Part shown: positions 1 to 8,984 of the stretch, piece by piece
Position numbering within the stretch: position 1 is the first letter of the stretch
How the letters are laid out: each line of letters begins with the position of its first letter
Assembly (NCBI GenBank): GCA_041584475.1
Contig: JBFHDX010000026.1
Location: 1-37,855 of the forward strand
Direction: 5' to 3'
DNA: 37,855 bases
DNA from: JBFHDX01 sp041584475
Lineage (GTDB): Bacteria; Pseudomonadota; Alphaproteobacteria; UBA8366; JADFVY01
The notes under the pieces: model-generated
Told to the model about the DNA's origin: nothing
Seen by the model: the letters and a program-made list of their open reading frames with translations, nothing else
Database searches by the model: none
Translations under genes and position numbers: made by a program

Positions 1-1
1 C

Positions 2-76
2 TATCTGCTGCGGCTCGTCGCCGGCGACCACCGGTACGTCGGCGAGGATCCCGGCACACCGGAGGTCGGCGAGTGA
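2..76 (+). CDS. C-terminal end of a probable TRAP small permease (DctQ-like), cut by the window edge
   Basis: Only the last 24 codons are present, open from base 2 to a TGA at 74-76. The fragment is too short to recognise by itself. It is called DctQ-like only because it lies directly upstream, on the same strand, of a TRAP large permease, the usual order in these operons. The end is acidic (VGEDPGTPEVGE), as expected for a cytoplasmic tail. It could instead be another gene. Confidence 0.4.
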   Translation, partial: YLLRLVAGDHRYVGEDPGTPEVGE

Positions 77-197
77 GCGACGGCACGGCAGCGCGGGACG
101 TTAGCCGGACCTTCGGCGAGCTGCGTCCGCCTTCGTATCCGTGCAGGGTTCCGGCCGGTCCCCGGGCGCCCCGCCCGTGCCCTTTGTGGGGGTCGCA

Positions 198-1523
198 ATG
201 GAGGCGCTGATCGCCGGCCTCGTCATCCTCGTCCTCATCTTCTTCTTTCTCGGCGCCGGGACGTGGGTGTTCGCCGGACTACTGCTCGTCAGCATCTCCG
301 GCCTGATGCTGTTGCTCGATACGTTCACGGCGCATCGCATCGGCGTCACGATCACCAAGATAATGTACCGCTATGCCAGCACGTGGGAGCTGGCGGCGAT
401 CCCGATGTTCGTATGGATGGGCGAGATCATCTTCCGCACCGACATCTCGGAACGGCTGTTCCGGGGACTGGCGCCGCTCGTGGATCACGTGCCGGGACGG
501 CTCCTGCACACGAATATCGCCGGCTGCACGCTGTTCGCCGCGGTCAGCGGCTCGAGCGCGGCGACGACGGCGACCGTCGGCAAGATCACGACCACCGAAC
601 TCGCGCGGCGCGACTACGACACCGACCTCTCGATCGGCTCGCTCGCCGGCGCCGGCAGCCTCGGCCTGCTGATTCCGCCGTCGATCGTGATGATCATCTA
701 CGGCGTGCTGGCCGAGGTTTCGGTATCGCGCCTGTTCGCCGCCGGCGTCTTCCCCGGACTGCTGATCGCCGCGCTGTATTCCGGATACATCATCCTGCGC
801 TGCGCCGTGCGACCCGAACTCTCGCCGGCGACCGGGGAACGCTGGAGCTTCATCGATCGCGTACGGGCGGTCGGCAATCTCGTGCCGGTCGTCATTCTGA
901 TGGTGATCGTTCTCGGCTCGATCTATTCGGGGCTCGCCACGCCGTCCGAGGCCGCGGCGGTCGGCGTCACGGCGGCGCTCCTGCTCAGCCTGTTCATGCG
1001 GCAGCTGACCTGGGAAGTCTTCCGCACCTCGATCATGGGCGCGGTGAAGACCTCGTGCATGGTGTGCATCATTCTCGTCGCCGCCGCCTTCCTGTCGACC
1101 GCGATGGGCTATCTGCACGTGCCGGCCGACCTCGCCGAGGCGATCGGCCGACTCGGCCTCACGCCCTACGAGCTGATCATCATCCTCTCGCTCTTCTACA
1201 TCATGCTCGGACTGTTTCTCGATGGCATCTCGATCACGGTGATGAGCCTGCCGATCACGTTGCCGCTGATCCTCCAGGCGGGCTTCGATCCGGTCTGGTT
1301 CGGCGTCTACCTCGTGATCATGGTGGAACTCGGGCAGGTAACGCCGCCGATCGGCTTCAACCTCTTCGTGCTTCAGGGCCTGACCGGCCACCCGATCGGC
1401 CGGGTCGCTTTCGCAGCGCTGCCGTTCTTTGCGCTCATGTGCGTCGGCGTGGCGATCGTGACCGTGTTCCCGGGGATCGCGCTGTGGCTCCCCGGTGCGC
1501 TGTTCGACCGGCCGGCCGGGTGA
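198..1523 (+). CDS. dctM: TRAP transporter large permease subunit (DctM family)
   Basis: Inner-membrane large subunit of a tripartite ATP-independent periplasmic transporter, which uses an ion gradient to import organic acids or related solutes delivered by a periplasmic binding protein. The 441-residue product is hydrophobic throughout. It carries the family's signatures: the SSAATTATVGKI stretch near residue 120, the LGLLIPPSIVMIIYG stretch near 160, and an ELGQVTPPIGFNLFV stretch near 400. The ATG at 198 is preferred over an in-frame start at 141 because it begins the first membrane segment and is preceded by a GGGGG at about 10 bases. The gene converges on the amidohydrolase with only 16 bp between stops. 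The binding protein is not in the window, so the substrate is unknown; the neighbours suggest an N-heterocyclic or amide compound (inference). Confidence 0.92.
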   Translation: MEALIAGLVILVLIFFFLGAGTWVFAGLLLVSISGLMLLLDTFTAHRIGVTITKIMYRYASTWELAAIPMFVWMGEIIFRTDISERLFRGLAPLVDHVPGRLLHTNIAGCTLFAAVSGSSAATTATVGKITTTELARRDYDTDLSIGSLAGAGSLGLLIPPSIVMIIYGVLAEVSVSRLFAAGVFPGLLIAALYSGYIILRCAVRPELSPATGERWSFIDRVRAVGNLVPVVILMVIVLGSIYSGLATPSEAAAVGVTAALLLSLFMRQLTWEVFRTSIMGAVKTSCMVCIILVAAAFLSTAMGYLHVPADLAEAIGRLGLTPYELIIILSLFYIMLGLFLDGISITVMSLPITLPLILQAGFDPVWFGVYLVIMVELGQVTPPIGFNLFVLQGLTGHPIGRVAFAALPFFALMCVGVAIVTVFPGIALWLPGALFDRPAG

Positions 1524-1539
1524 GCCGCGCAGCGTCCCG

Positions 1540-2769
1540 TCACGCCAGTTCGTTCTTGCAGATTACGCCGTCCTTCATGATGACTGGCAGATGCCGGCCC
1601 TGGTCCTGCAGCAGCGTGAGATCCTCGAGCGGGTTGCCGTCGACGACCAGCAGGTCGGCCCGCGCCCCTTCCGCGATCACGCCGATCTGGCCGGAGAGCC
1701 CGAACAGCTCCGCCGCGATCGTCGTGGCGGAGCGGATCACGTCGCGCGGGCTCTGGACCTGCGAGCGCAGCTTGAACTCGTTCGACTGGTGACGGTGCAT
1801 CGAACCCAGCAGATCGGTGCCGTAGGCGATCTTCACGCCGTGCTTGTCGGCGAGTTCGAGCGCCGTCAGCCCGGCGTCGAGCACCTCCGAGAGTTTGCCG
1901 TGCAGCTCCGCTGGCAGCCCGGCTTCGACGCCCTCGTCCCACAGCGCGTGATAGGTCGACAGCGTCGGTACCAGATAGGCTCCGGTCTTGCGGAACAGCT
2001 CGATCGATCCGCGATCCAGCAGGTTGCCGTGCTCGATCGACCGGACGCCGCACTCGAGCGCCCTGTTGATGGCGTCTGCCGTGTAGGCGTGCGCCATGAC
2101 GTAAAGGCCGGCGGCGTGCGCCTCGTCGACGATGGCGCGGATCTCCTCGCGCGAGAACTGCAGGTTGGAGATCCGGTCCGTCGGCGAGGAGACGCCGCCC
2201 GACGCCATGATCTTGATGTGGGTTGCGCCCTTGCGGATCTCGTCGCGCGCCGCCCGGCGCACCTCGGTCGTGCCGTCGACGACGCGGCCGAGACCGGCGC
2301 AGCAGAAACAGTCGCCGAGAGCGTGTTCGCCGGGGCTGCGCATGTCGCCGTGCCCGCCCGTCTGGGACAGCGCCTTGCCGCAGAACAGCAGGCGCGGGCC
2401 GGCGAGGTAGCCCTCGGCGACGGCCTGCGCGAGCCCGTGATCCGCTCCGCCCGCGTCGCGCACGGTCGTGAAGCCGCGCATCAGCATGTCCTTCAGGATT
2501 CCGCCCGCCCGCGCCGTCACGTACGCGGGCGACCAGTGCCGGAGCTTCGCGAAGTCCGGGGTCGCCGCAGTGACATGGACGTGCGCGTCGCACAGGCCCG
2601 GCATCACGGTCCGGCCCCCCAGGTCGATGAGCTGCGCGCCCTTGCGGCTGATCGGGCCGCTGGCGATCTCACCGATGACGCCGTCCTCGACCAGGATGTT
2701 GCATTCCCCGGTCAGCACGCCCGCCTCCGTATCGAGCAGCATGGCGTTGCTGAAGATCGTCTGGGTCAA
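1540..2769 (-). CDS. Metal-dependent amidohydrolase (Xaa-Pro dipeptidase / imidazolonepropionase-like)
   Basis: A 409-residue member of the amidohydrolase superfamily, which hydrolyses amide or lactam bonds in a TIM barrel with one or two divalent metals. The DAHVHV motif (His63, His65), a lysine in the THIKIMASGG motif that is typically carbamylated, the AHAYT and SIEHG histidines, and the late AYGTDL aspartate are all visible. The sequence is closest in style to the prolidase-like amidohydrolases, and it does not look like the clostridial enamidase. Start: the TTG at 2769 is chosen because GGGAGG sits six bases upstream; the ATG at 2814 has no comparable site. It is divergent from the MarR gene and convergent with the TRAP permease, so it probably acts on an imported amide or on a ring-opened or reduced heterocycle (inference). 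Confidence 0.88.
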   Translation of the reverse strand: MTQTIFSNAMLLDTEAGVLTGECNILVEDGVIGEIASGPISRKGAQLIDLGGRTVMPGLCDAHVHVTAATPDFAKLRHWSPAYVTARAGGILKDMLMRGFTTVRDAGGADHGLAQAVAEGYLAGPRLLFCGKALSQTGGHGDMRSPGEHALGDCFCCAGLGRVVDGTTEVRRAARDEIRKGATHIKIMASGGVSSPTDRISNLQFSREEIRAIVDEAHAAGLYVMAHAYTADAINRALECGVRSIEHGNLLDRGSIELFRKTGAYLVPTLSTYHALWDEGVEAGLPAELHGKLSEVLDAGLTALELADKHGVKIAYGTDLLGSMHRHQSNEFKLRSQVQSPRDVIRSATTIAAELFGLSGQIGVIAEGARADLLVVDGNPLEDLTLLQDQGRHLPVIMKDGVICKNELA

Positions 2770-2935
2770 CCTTTCCCTCCCCGCTTTAGGCCGGGCGCCG
2801 GGGGCGTCGCCCATAGCGCGCGCCGTTGCGCATCATAGCCGCAGAATTCCCGGCGACCAGCGGTCGCGTGTTCGTGGTGCCGCCGAACCGCCTGGCGACG
2901 GCCTCAATAAACGGCAGACAGCCGCGCAAGCGTGC

Positions 2936-2941
2936 TATAGT
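2936..2941 (+). promoter_or_regulatory. Probable -10 box of the marR promoter
   Basis: TATAGT lies 24 bases before the GTG start of the MarR gene, a good position for a -10 element. The upstream CAGACA at about 15 bases is only a partial -35, so the promoter is probably weak or activator-dependent. The 195-bp gap 2770-2964 between the divergent amidohydrolase and MarR genes is where MarR autoregulation would be expected; I did not find a clean dyad in it. Confidence 0.4.
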
Positions 2942-2964
2942 GGCCGCGAAGGGATCTGCATCCA

Positions 2965-3414
2965 GTGTCTGAGATTTCGAATATTCCGGACGATCCGGAG
3001 GTCGAAGGCTACGTTCTCGAAGACCAGGTGGGGCACTTGCTCCGCCGGGCACACCAGCGCGCAAGCGCAATCTTCCAGGAAATCATGGAAGAGGGGCTCA
3101 CGCCGCAGCAATATGCGGCGCTGGTCAAGATCCGCGATTTCGGCAAGGTGTCGCAAAACCGGCTTGGCCGGGCCGTGGCGATGGATCCGGCAACCAGCCA
3201 AGGCGTGACGCAACGGCTGGTGGCCAAGCGGCTGGTCCGGCGAGAGCCGGATCCGAGTGACCGGCGCCGTGCCCTGCTCAGCCTCACGGCGGAAGGTGCG
3301 GCCGTGGTCGAACGATTGATCCCGCTCGGCGTGCGCATCACGCGCGACACCCTGCAGCCGCTGACCCACGTCGAGCAGGAGCGCTTTCTGGCGCTGCTGA
3401 AAAAGATCACTTAG
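2965..3414 (+). CDS. MarR-family transcriptional regulator
   Basis: A 149-residue winged-helix regulator, probably a dimer whose DNA binding is released by a small aromatic or acidic ligand. The MarR core is plain: LTPQQYAALVKI, the recognition-helix region DPATSQGVTQRLVAKRLV near residues 74-91, and the wing DPSDRRRALLSLT near 96-108. The first codon is GTG, with GAAGGGA about ten bases upstream. It is divergent from the amidohydrolase and upstream of, in the same direction as, the molybdenum-hydroxylase/reductase operon, so both are likely targets. MarR-type NicR controls nicotinate degradation in pseudomonads (established), which fits the pathway proposed here, but the ligand is unknown. 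Confidence 0.92.
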   Translation: MSEISNIPDDPEVEGYVLEDQVGHLLRRAHQRASAIFQEIMEEGLTPQQYAALVKIRDFGKVSQNRLGRAVAMDPATSQGVTQRLVAKRLVRREPDPSDRRRALLSLTAEGAAVVERLIPLGVRITRDTLQPLTHVEQERFLALLKKIT

Positions 3415-3465
3415 TCCGTCCCTGTCGGCTTCGATGCGTCGGCCGCGACGATCCGGCAAAGAAGA

Positions 3466-3485
3466 GGCCCCGCCGCAGCGGGGCC
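3466..3485 (+). terminator. Hairpin after marR, possible terminator
   Basis: A perfect 8-bp GGCCCCGC / GCGGGGCC stem with a four-base loop lies about 50 bases after the MarR stop. No T-run follows, so it may be a Rho-assisted or weak terminator that separates marR from the downstream operon. Confidence 0.5.
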
Positions 3486-3893
3486 AGGATCGCTTTAAGG
3501 AGTGCCGTTTTCCGTCTTGTCGAAACGCTTGCGTCAGAGCCTGGATATGAAACGAACGCAAATGTCTACGGAGATATCGTGCCTTTCTTTTACTACATCT
3601 TAACGATGGGGTCACCCGAAAAATATAATTAACGCATTGAAAATAAAATAAATTCGACAAAAAATTGCGACGTTCCCGCGGGCCGCTGCACCGTCCCGGC
3701 CGGTTCAGTTCGCGGCAGATGGTGGTTCCGTCGGCCGGCCGGACGAGGCGCGTCACCCCGGAGCGACGGCGATCCGAGTTGCGCCGCGGCGGCCTTGACA
3801 CGGCGGGGCGGGACGCATCTACTCCTATTCGCCCACGTACAAGCGTCGGCACCCCGGCGGCCCACCTCCTGTGGCCGCGGCAGAGAGACGGGA
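3486..3893. promoter_or_regulatory. Intergenic region with an AT-rich island upstream of the hydroxylase operon
   Basis: No gene is seen here. Bases 3581-3670 contain 28 G or C in 90 (31%), against a surrounding region that is strongly GC-rich. The island includes A/T runs and a TTGAAA at 3638. It most likely holds the promoter and regulator sites of the four-gene operon that starts at 3894; I could not assign a convincing -35/-10 pair or a dyad. Confidence 0.45.
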
Positions 3894-4742
3894 ATGGGAG
3901 ACTACCTGCGGCCGGACACACTCGAGCAGGCGCTGGCGGCGTTGCAGGCCGGCCCGCGCGTCGTGCTCGCCGGCGGTACCGACTACTATCCGGCGCGGGT
4001 CGGGCGCCCGCTCGACGACGACATTCTGGACATCACCGCGATCGGACCGCTGGCGGGAGTTACAGACGACCGCGACCATATACGCATCGGCGCGCTGGTG
4101 CGCTGGAGCGACCTGGTCCGCACGCCGCTGCCGCGCGCCTTTGACGGGCTGAAGGCCGCCGCGCGCCAGATCGGCGGCCTCCAGGTGCAGAACGCCGGCA
4201 CGGTCTGCGGCAATATCTGCAATGCGTCGCCCGCGGCGGACGGCACGCCGAACCTGCTGGTGCTCGATGCCGAGGTCGAGCTGGCCTCGAGCGCCGGCGT
4301 GCGGCGATTGCCGGTCGCGGATTTCGTCGCCGGCAATCGCCAGACGCGGCGACAGACGACCGAGCTCGTGACCGGGCTTTTGGTACCGAAACCCCAGGAC
4401 ACCGCGCGAAGCTGCTTCCACAAGTTGGGCGCGCGCGCCTATCTCGTGATCTCCATCGTGATCGTCGCCGGACTGCTGGTCCCGGCCGACGACGGCACGG
4501 TCGCGGAGGCGCGCATCGCCGTCGGCGCCTGCTCGCCGGTACCGCGGCGGCTCGAAGCGCTGGAGACCGCGCTGCGCGGGCAGCCGATCGATGACGCGCT
4601 GGCGGCACTGCCGGCGGCGGCGCATCTCGCGCCGCTCGCACCGATCGACGACATCCGCGGCACCGCCGCCTACCGAAGCGACGCCGCCCTGTCGCTGGTG
4701 CGGCGGGCGATCGGGGAGCTGTGCGCGGAGGTCGGCGCATGA
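3894..4742 (+). CDS. Molybdenum hydroxylase FAD subunit (CoxM/CutM type)
   Basis: The FAD-binding medium subunit of a xanthine-dehydrogenase-family enzyme; it passes electrons from the 2Fe-2S clusters to the final acceptor. At 282 residues it has the normal family length. The first FAD motif is AGGTDYYP near residue 22. The second is TVCGNICNASPAAD near 103-116, followed by the C-terminal CO-dehydrogenase flavoprotein domain. The ATG at 3894, which follows GACGGGA, gives the standard short N-terminus (MGDYLRPDTLEQAL); longer in-frame starts would add a non-homologous stretch. Its stop overlaps the next gene's ATG by four bases (ATGA), so the two are translationally coupled. Confidence 0.93.
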   Translation: MGDYLRPDTLEQALAALQAGPRVVLAGGTDYYPARVGRPLDDDILDITAIGPLAGVTDDRDHIRIGALVRWSDLVRTPLPRAFDGLKAAARQIGGLQVQNAGTVCGNICNASPAADGTPNLLVLDAEVELASSAGVRRLPVADFVAGNRQTRRQTTELVTGLLVPKPQDTARSCFHKLGARAYLVISIVIVAGLLVPADDGTVAEARIAVGACSPVPRRLEALETALRGQPIDDALAALPAAAHLAPLAPIDDIRGTAAYRSDAALSLVRRAIGELCAEVGA

Positions 4743-7498
4743 CGGAAAAACGCGTCATCCGCTTCAGCGTCAACGGGCGGCGTGCACGCGTGACGGCGGA
4801 TCCGATCACGCGCCTCAGCGACGTCCTGCGCGACGAACTCGCCCTCACCGGTACGAAGGTCGGCTGCGAGGCCGGCGACTGTGGCGCCTGCACCGTGCTG
4901 CTTGACGGTCGGCAGGTCTGCGCCTGCATGACGGCGGTCGCGCAGGCCGAGGGCCGCACGGTGGAGACGGTGGAGGGTCTGTCGCGCGATCCGGCGATGC
5001 GGCGGCTGCAGGACGCGTTCCACCGCCACGGGGCGACCCAGTGCGGCATGTGCACGCCCGGCATGCTGATGGCGGCCGCCGAGCTGTTGCGCGCCGATCC
5101 GGCTCCCGACGAAGCTAGCGTCAAGGATGCGCTCGGCGGCGTGCTGTGCCGCTGCACCGGCTATCGGATGATCATCGGCGCCGTGCTCGACGCGGCACGG
5201 TCGCCGACGCCCGGAGCGCCGACCCCGGATTCGCCGCCGGCCGGCGCCGCCGTCGGCTCGGGCATGCCGAAGGTGGATGGCTGGGCGAAGGTCAGCGGCA
5301 CCGAGATCTATGCCGCCGATGCGGCGCCGGAGGGGGCGCTTTGGCTGCGGGCCGTTCGCTCTCCCCATCATCGGGTACGGTTCGAGCTCGGCAACACCGG
5401 GCCGCTGCTGCGCCGCCATCCGGGTCTCGTGCGGGTGCTGACCGCGGCGGACGTTCCCGGGCACAACGGCTTCGGCATCTACCCGCACATCAAGGACCAG
5501 CCGGTCCTGGCCGAAGGGGTCGCCCGCTTCCGCGGCGAGGCGGTGGCGGCACTCGTCGGCGACGCGGCGACGATCCGCTCGATCCGCGACGAGGATCTGC
5601 CGATCACCTGGGCCGAGCTCGCGCCGGTCAGCGGCATCGACGGCGGGCTGGCGGCGGGCGCCGCGGCCGTGCAGGACGACAAACCCGACAACATCCTCGC
5701 ACGGGGGCGGTTGGAGCGTGGCGACGTCGAGACGGCGCTGTCCGGCGCCGCGCACGTCGCCACAATCGAAATCGGCACCCGATTCGTCGAGCACGCCTAT
5801 CTCGAGCCCGAGGCGGGGTACGCACGCCGGATCGGCGACCGGCTGGAAATGTTCGTTACCACCCAATCCCCCTATATGGACCGCGACGAGACGGCAAACG
5901 TGCTCGGCATCGAGCCGGAACAGGTCCGCATCATCCCGTCGGCCTGCGGCGGCGGTTTCGGCAGCAAGCTCGACCTGTCGGTGCAGCCGCTGATCGCCAT
6001 GGCCGCATGGCTGCTCGATCGGCCCGTACGCTGTACGTACACGCGTCCCGAATCAATGTGCTCCACCACCAAGCGCCACCCCGCCCGCATGCGCGCGCGG
6101 GCCGGCTGCGATGCCGACGGACGGCTGACGGCCTTCGACTTCGAAGGTGATTTCGATACCGGCGCCTACGCCTCCTGGGGGCCGACCGTGGCCGACCGCG
6201 TGCCGATCCATTGCTGCGGCCCCTATCGCGTCCCCAACGTCCGGGCGTCGACGCGCGCGGTGCTGACGAACACGGTGCCGTCCGGCGCTTTCCGTGGCTT
6301 TGGCGTGCCCCAGGCGGCGTTCGTCCACGAGTCGCTGATCGACGATCTTGCCGGCCGTTGCGGGATCGACCAACTCGAGTTCAGGCTCGGCAACGCGCTG
6401 CGCGCGGGCGATGCGATCTCGACGGGCTACGTGCTCGAGTCGAGCGCCGGACTCGCGCGCTGCCTCGAGGCCCTCAAGCCGCGCTGGGCGGAATGGCTGG
6501 CGGCCGCTGACACGTACAATCGGGTTTCCGGAAACGTACACCGGCGCGGTGTCGGCATCGGCACCGTGTGGTACGGTTGCGGCAATACCGGCATGTCGAA
6601 TCCTTCGGCGATGCGGCTTGGCGTGTCTCCCGACGGGACGATCAGGCTGTACAGTGGCGCGGTCGATATCGGCGAGGGCGCGAACACCGTCATGGTGCAG
6701 ATCGCAGCGGACGCGCTGGGAATTCCCGCGGCGCAGCTCGACTACGTGATGGGCGACACCGATCTCACTGACGACGCCGGGAAGACCTCCGGTTCCCGCC
6801 AGACCTACGTCTCCGGCCGCGCGGCGCAGCTCGCAGGCGAGGATTTGCGCGCCCGCATCCTGCGCATGACGAATGCGAGCAGCGACGCGGGAATCGAGCT
6901 CGACGACGGCCGGATTGTCGTACGGGACGGGGCCGCGACGCACCGCATCGACCTCGGCATGCTGACCGCAGACGATCGCGGTGACGTGTTGTCCGGCGAA
7001 GGCAGCTTCGATCCGCCGACGACGCCGCTCGACAAAAACCGGCAGGGCAGACCTTACGGCACGTTCGGATTTGGTGCGCAGATTGCGCTCGTGGATGTCG
7101 ACCCGGAACTCGGCCGCGTCGTCGTGCTCGGCATCGCGGCGGCGCACGACGTCGGACGAGCGATCAACACGGTCCAGGTGACCGGGCAGATTCACGGCGG
7201 GGTAGCGCAGGGTCTCGGCTACGCCCTGATGGAGGAGTACGTCCCCGGGCGCACCGAGAATCTGCACGACTATTTGATCCCGACGATCGGCGACGTGCCG
7301 CCGATCGAGGTCACCATCGTCGAGGACCCGGAACCGACCGGACCCTATGGCGCGAAGGGAATCGGCGAGCATTCGCTCATTCCCACCGCGCCGGCCATAC
7401 TCGGCGCGATCCACCACGCGACGGGGGTGCGAATCACCGAGGTCCCGGCGACGCCGGACCGGGTCCGGGCCGCATTGAGGGCAGCCGGCAATGACTAA
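4739..7498 (+). CDS. Fused 2Fe-2S and molybdopterin subunit of a xanthine-dehydrogenase-family hydroxylase
   Basis: A 919-residue chain combining what are often two subunits. Residues 1-160 hold two 2Fe-2S clusters: Cys43, 48, 51 and 63 (plant-ferredoxin spacing), and Cys102, 105, 137 and 139 (QCGMC, CRC). After a short linker, residues about 175-919 form the molybdenum-cofactor domain, with SACGGGFGSK, GAFRGFGVPQ and the catalytic glutamate in GAKGIGEHS (Glu877). The enzyme should hydroxylate an electron-poor ring carbon with water as oxygen donor. Downstream is a 6-hydroxynicotinate-reductase homologue, so nicotinate or a similar N-heteroaromatic is a reasonable substrate (inference). The gene overlaps its neighbours by 4 and 8 bases. 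The specific substrate cannot be read from sequence. Confidence 0.92.
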   Translation: MTEKRVIRFSVNGRRARVTADPITRLSDVLRDELALTGTKVGCEAGDCGACTVLLDGRQVCACMTAVAQAEGRTVETVEGLSRDPAMRRLQDAFHRHGATQCGMCTPGMLMAAAELLRADPAPDEASVKDALGGVLCRCTGYRMIIGAVLDAARSPTPGAPTPDSPPAGAAVGSGMPKVDGWAKVSGTEIYAADAAPEGALWLRAVRSPHHRVRFELGNTGPLLRRHPGLVRVLTAADVPGHNGFGIYPHIKDQPVLAEGVARFRGEAVAALVGDAATIRSIRDEDLPITWAELAPVSGIDGGLAAGAAAVQDDKPDNILARGRLERGDVETALSGAAHVATIEIGTRFVEHAYLEPEAGYARRIGDRLEMFVTTQSPYMDRDETANVLGIEPEQVRIIPSACGGGFGSKLDLSVQPLIAMAAWLLDRPVRCTYTRPESMCSTTKRHPARMRARAGCDADGRLTAFDFEGDFDTGAYASWGPTVADRVPIHCCGPYRVPNVRASTRAVLTNTVPSGAFRGFGVPQAAFVHESLIDDLAGRCGIDQLEFRLGNALRAGDAISTGYVLESSAGLARCLEALKPRWAEWLAAADTYNRVSGNVHRRGVGIGTVWYGCGNTGMSNPSAMRLGVSPDGTIRLYSGAVDIGEGANTVMVQIAADALGIPAAQLDYVMGDTDLTDDAGKTSGSRQTYVSGRAAQLAGEDLRARILRMTNASSDAGIELDDGRIVVRDGAATHRIDLGMLTADDRGDVLSGEGSFDPPTTPLDKNRQGRPYGTFGFGAQIALVDVDPELGRVVVLGIAAAHDVGRAINTVQVTGQIHGGVAQGLGYALMEEYVPGRTENLHDYLIPTIGDVPPIEVTIVEDPEPTGPYGAKGIGEHSLIPTAPAILGAIHHATGVRITEVPATPDRVRAALRAAGND

Positions 7499-8984
7499 GG
7501 CGAAGAAGGACGACGCCGGCATCGTCACCTGCGACGCCTGCCCGGTCCTCTGCCGTATCCGCGAGGGACGCAGCGGGGCCTGCGATCGCTATGCAAACCG
7601 GGACGGCCGGCTGGTGCGGCTCGACCCGATGCTGATCGCCAACAAGGCGGCGGAACAGGAAGGCGAAATCGTCCCCTTCCTCAGCGGTGCCGCCGATTGG
7701 GACGGCGACATTCTGCCGCGCGGCGAGAGTTTCCTTACCGGCATCGGATCCGGGACGACGTACCCCGACTACAAGCCCGCGCCCTTCATCGTCTCGAGCC
7801 AGCACAGGGGCGTCGACATGGTGACGGTCGTCACCGAGGGAATCTTCAGCTATTGCGGCCTCAAGGTGAAGATCGACACCGATCGCTATATCGGCGACGA
7901 ACAGGCGGCGGTGGTTTGCGAGGGCGAGCCGGTCGGCCACGTCACGACCGCGGAGTACGGCTCGCAGATGCTCGCGCTCGGCGGCGTCCGCCATCTGACC
8001 GGCGGTAGCAAGAAAGAGGGCAATGTCACCTGCAAGATGATGCTGGCCCTGTGCAACAAGGGGCGGGTCGAGTTGCAGGTCGACGGCGGTGCGCGGCTCG
8101 AGATGCAGGCGGGCCGCCCGCCCGTCATCGACGGTGTGGAAGAGGAGCGTATGCGCGTCGGCTGCGGCTCCGCCACGATCGGCATGTTTGCGAAGCAATG
8201 GTACGGACACGCCGACGAGGTGGTCGTCGTCGACGACCATATCACCGGCGTGCTGACCGAGCATCAGGCCGGCAAATTCCTTGGCATGAAGCCGGCGGGT
8301 ATCCGAGTCCGCGGCCGCCGCTCGACACCGGGCCGCTATTTCCAGGTGGCGGGACACGGAACCGGTTGGGGGGGCACCGACGTCAGCGAGCCGCTTGCCG
8401 TTGTCGAGACGATCGATCCCAAGGTCGCGTGGCCGGGCCTCCGCCTATTGATGGTCAGCACGACGGGCCAGGACGCCGAGTTCTTCAGGCTCGACGACGA
8501 TCTGCGGCCGGTCGCGTCGGAGATGCCGGCACCGCTGGCGGCGGTCGTCGAGCGTATCGGCGAGAACTGCGAACCGGCCCTGACATCGGTGCTGTTCGTG
8601 GCCGGGGCGGGCGGGTCGCTGCGCGCGGGCGTCACCGAGAACCCGGTGCGCCTGACGCGGTCCGTCAGGCAAGCGCTCACCCGCGTCACCTGCGGCGGTG
8701 CGCCCGTCTACATCTGGCCGGGCGGCGGCATTACCCTGATGGTCGATGTCGAACGCATGCCGGACAGCGCGTTCGGTTACGTTCCGACGCCGGCGCTGGT
8801 GGGGCCGATCGAATTCTCGATGCGGCGCGAGGATTACCGGGCGCTTGGCGGATACATAGATGCGATCCGGCCGCTCGAAGACGTCGAGCGCATGACGACC
8901 GCCCGGCAGACCGGCTGGCGAAGCGATAACCCGTGGCCGCTGACCCCTTGTGGTCCGGAGCCGCGTGGCGGCGACGGTGAATGA
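7491..8984 (+). CDS. 6-hydroxynicotinate reductase-like iron-sulfur flavoprotein
   Basis: 497 residues resembling 6-hydroxynicotinate reductase, which reduces the hydroxylated pyridine ring to the tetrahydro-6-oxo form in the clostridial nicotinate pathway. The N-terminus has a Cys-x2-Cys-x3-Cys-x9-Cys set (Cys14, 17, 21, 31), suited to an Fe-S cluster. Further conserved-looking cysteines lie in FSYCGLK, NVTCKMM and VGCGSA. The Eubacterium barkeri enzyme carries covalent flavin plus several Fe-S clusters (established). The gene overlaps the hydroxylase by 8 bases and the next gene by about 8, so the hydroxylase product is probably its substrate. Proteobacterial homologues may act on other ring compounds, so the substrate is inferred. 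Confidence 0.8.
   Translation: MTKAKKDDAGIVTCDACPVLCRIREGRSGACDRYANRDGRLVRLDPMLIANKAAEQEGEIVPFLSGAADWDGDILPRGESFLTGIGSGTTYPDYKPAPFIVSSQHRGVDMVTVVTEGIFSYCGLKVKIDTDRYIGDEQAAVVCEGEPVGHVTTAEYGSQMLALGGVRHLTGGSKKEGNVTCKMMLALCNKGRVELQVDGGARLEMQAGRPPVIDGVEEERMRVGCGSATIGMFAKQWYGHADEVVVVDDHITGVLTEHQAGKFLGMKPAGIRVRGRRSTPGRYFQVAGHGTGWGGTDVSEPLAVVETIDPKVAWPGLRLLMVSTTGQDAEFFRLDDDLRPVASEMPAPLAAVVERIGENCEPALTSVLFVAGAGGSLRAGVTENPVRLTRSVRQALTRVTCGGAPVYIWPGGGITLMVDVERMPDSAFGYVPTPALVGPIEFSMRREDYRALGGYIDAIRPLEDVERMTTARQTGWRSDNPWPLTPCGPEPRGGDGE

Noticed and set aside
279..1391. Long minus-strand open frame of 370 codons opposite the TRAP permease
   Set aside because: It mirrors the codon bias of the real gene, is Arg/Asp-rich and has no domain or ribosome site. 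The same applies to the other long opposite-strand frames over the hyu, ggt and hydroxylase genes.
1540..2769. Calling the amidohydrolase an enamidase
   Set aside because: Its motifs look like the prolidase-type amidohydrolases. Context alone is not enough.
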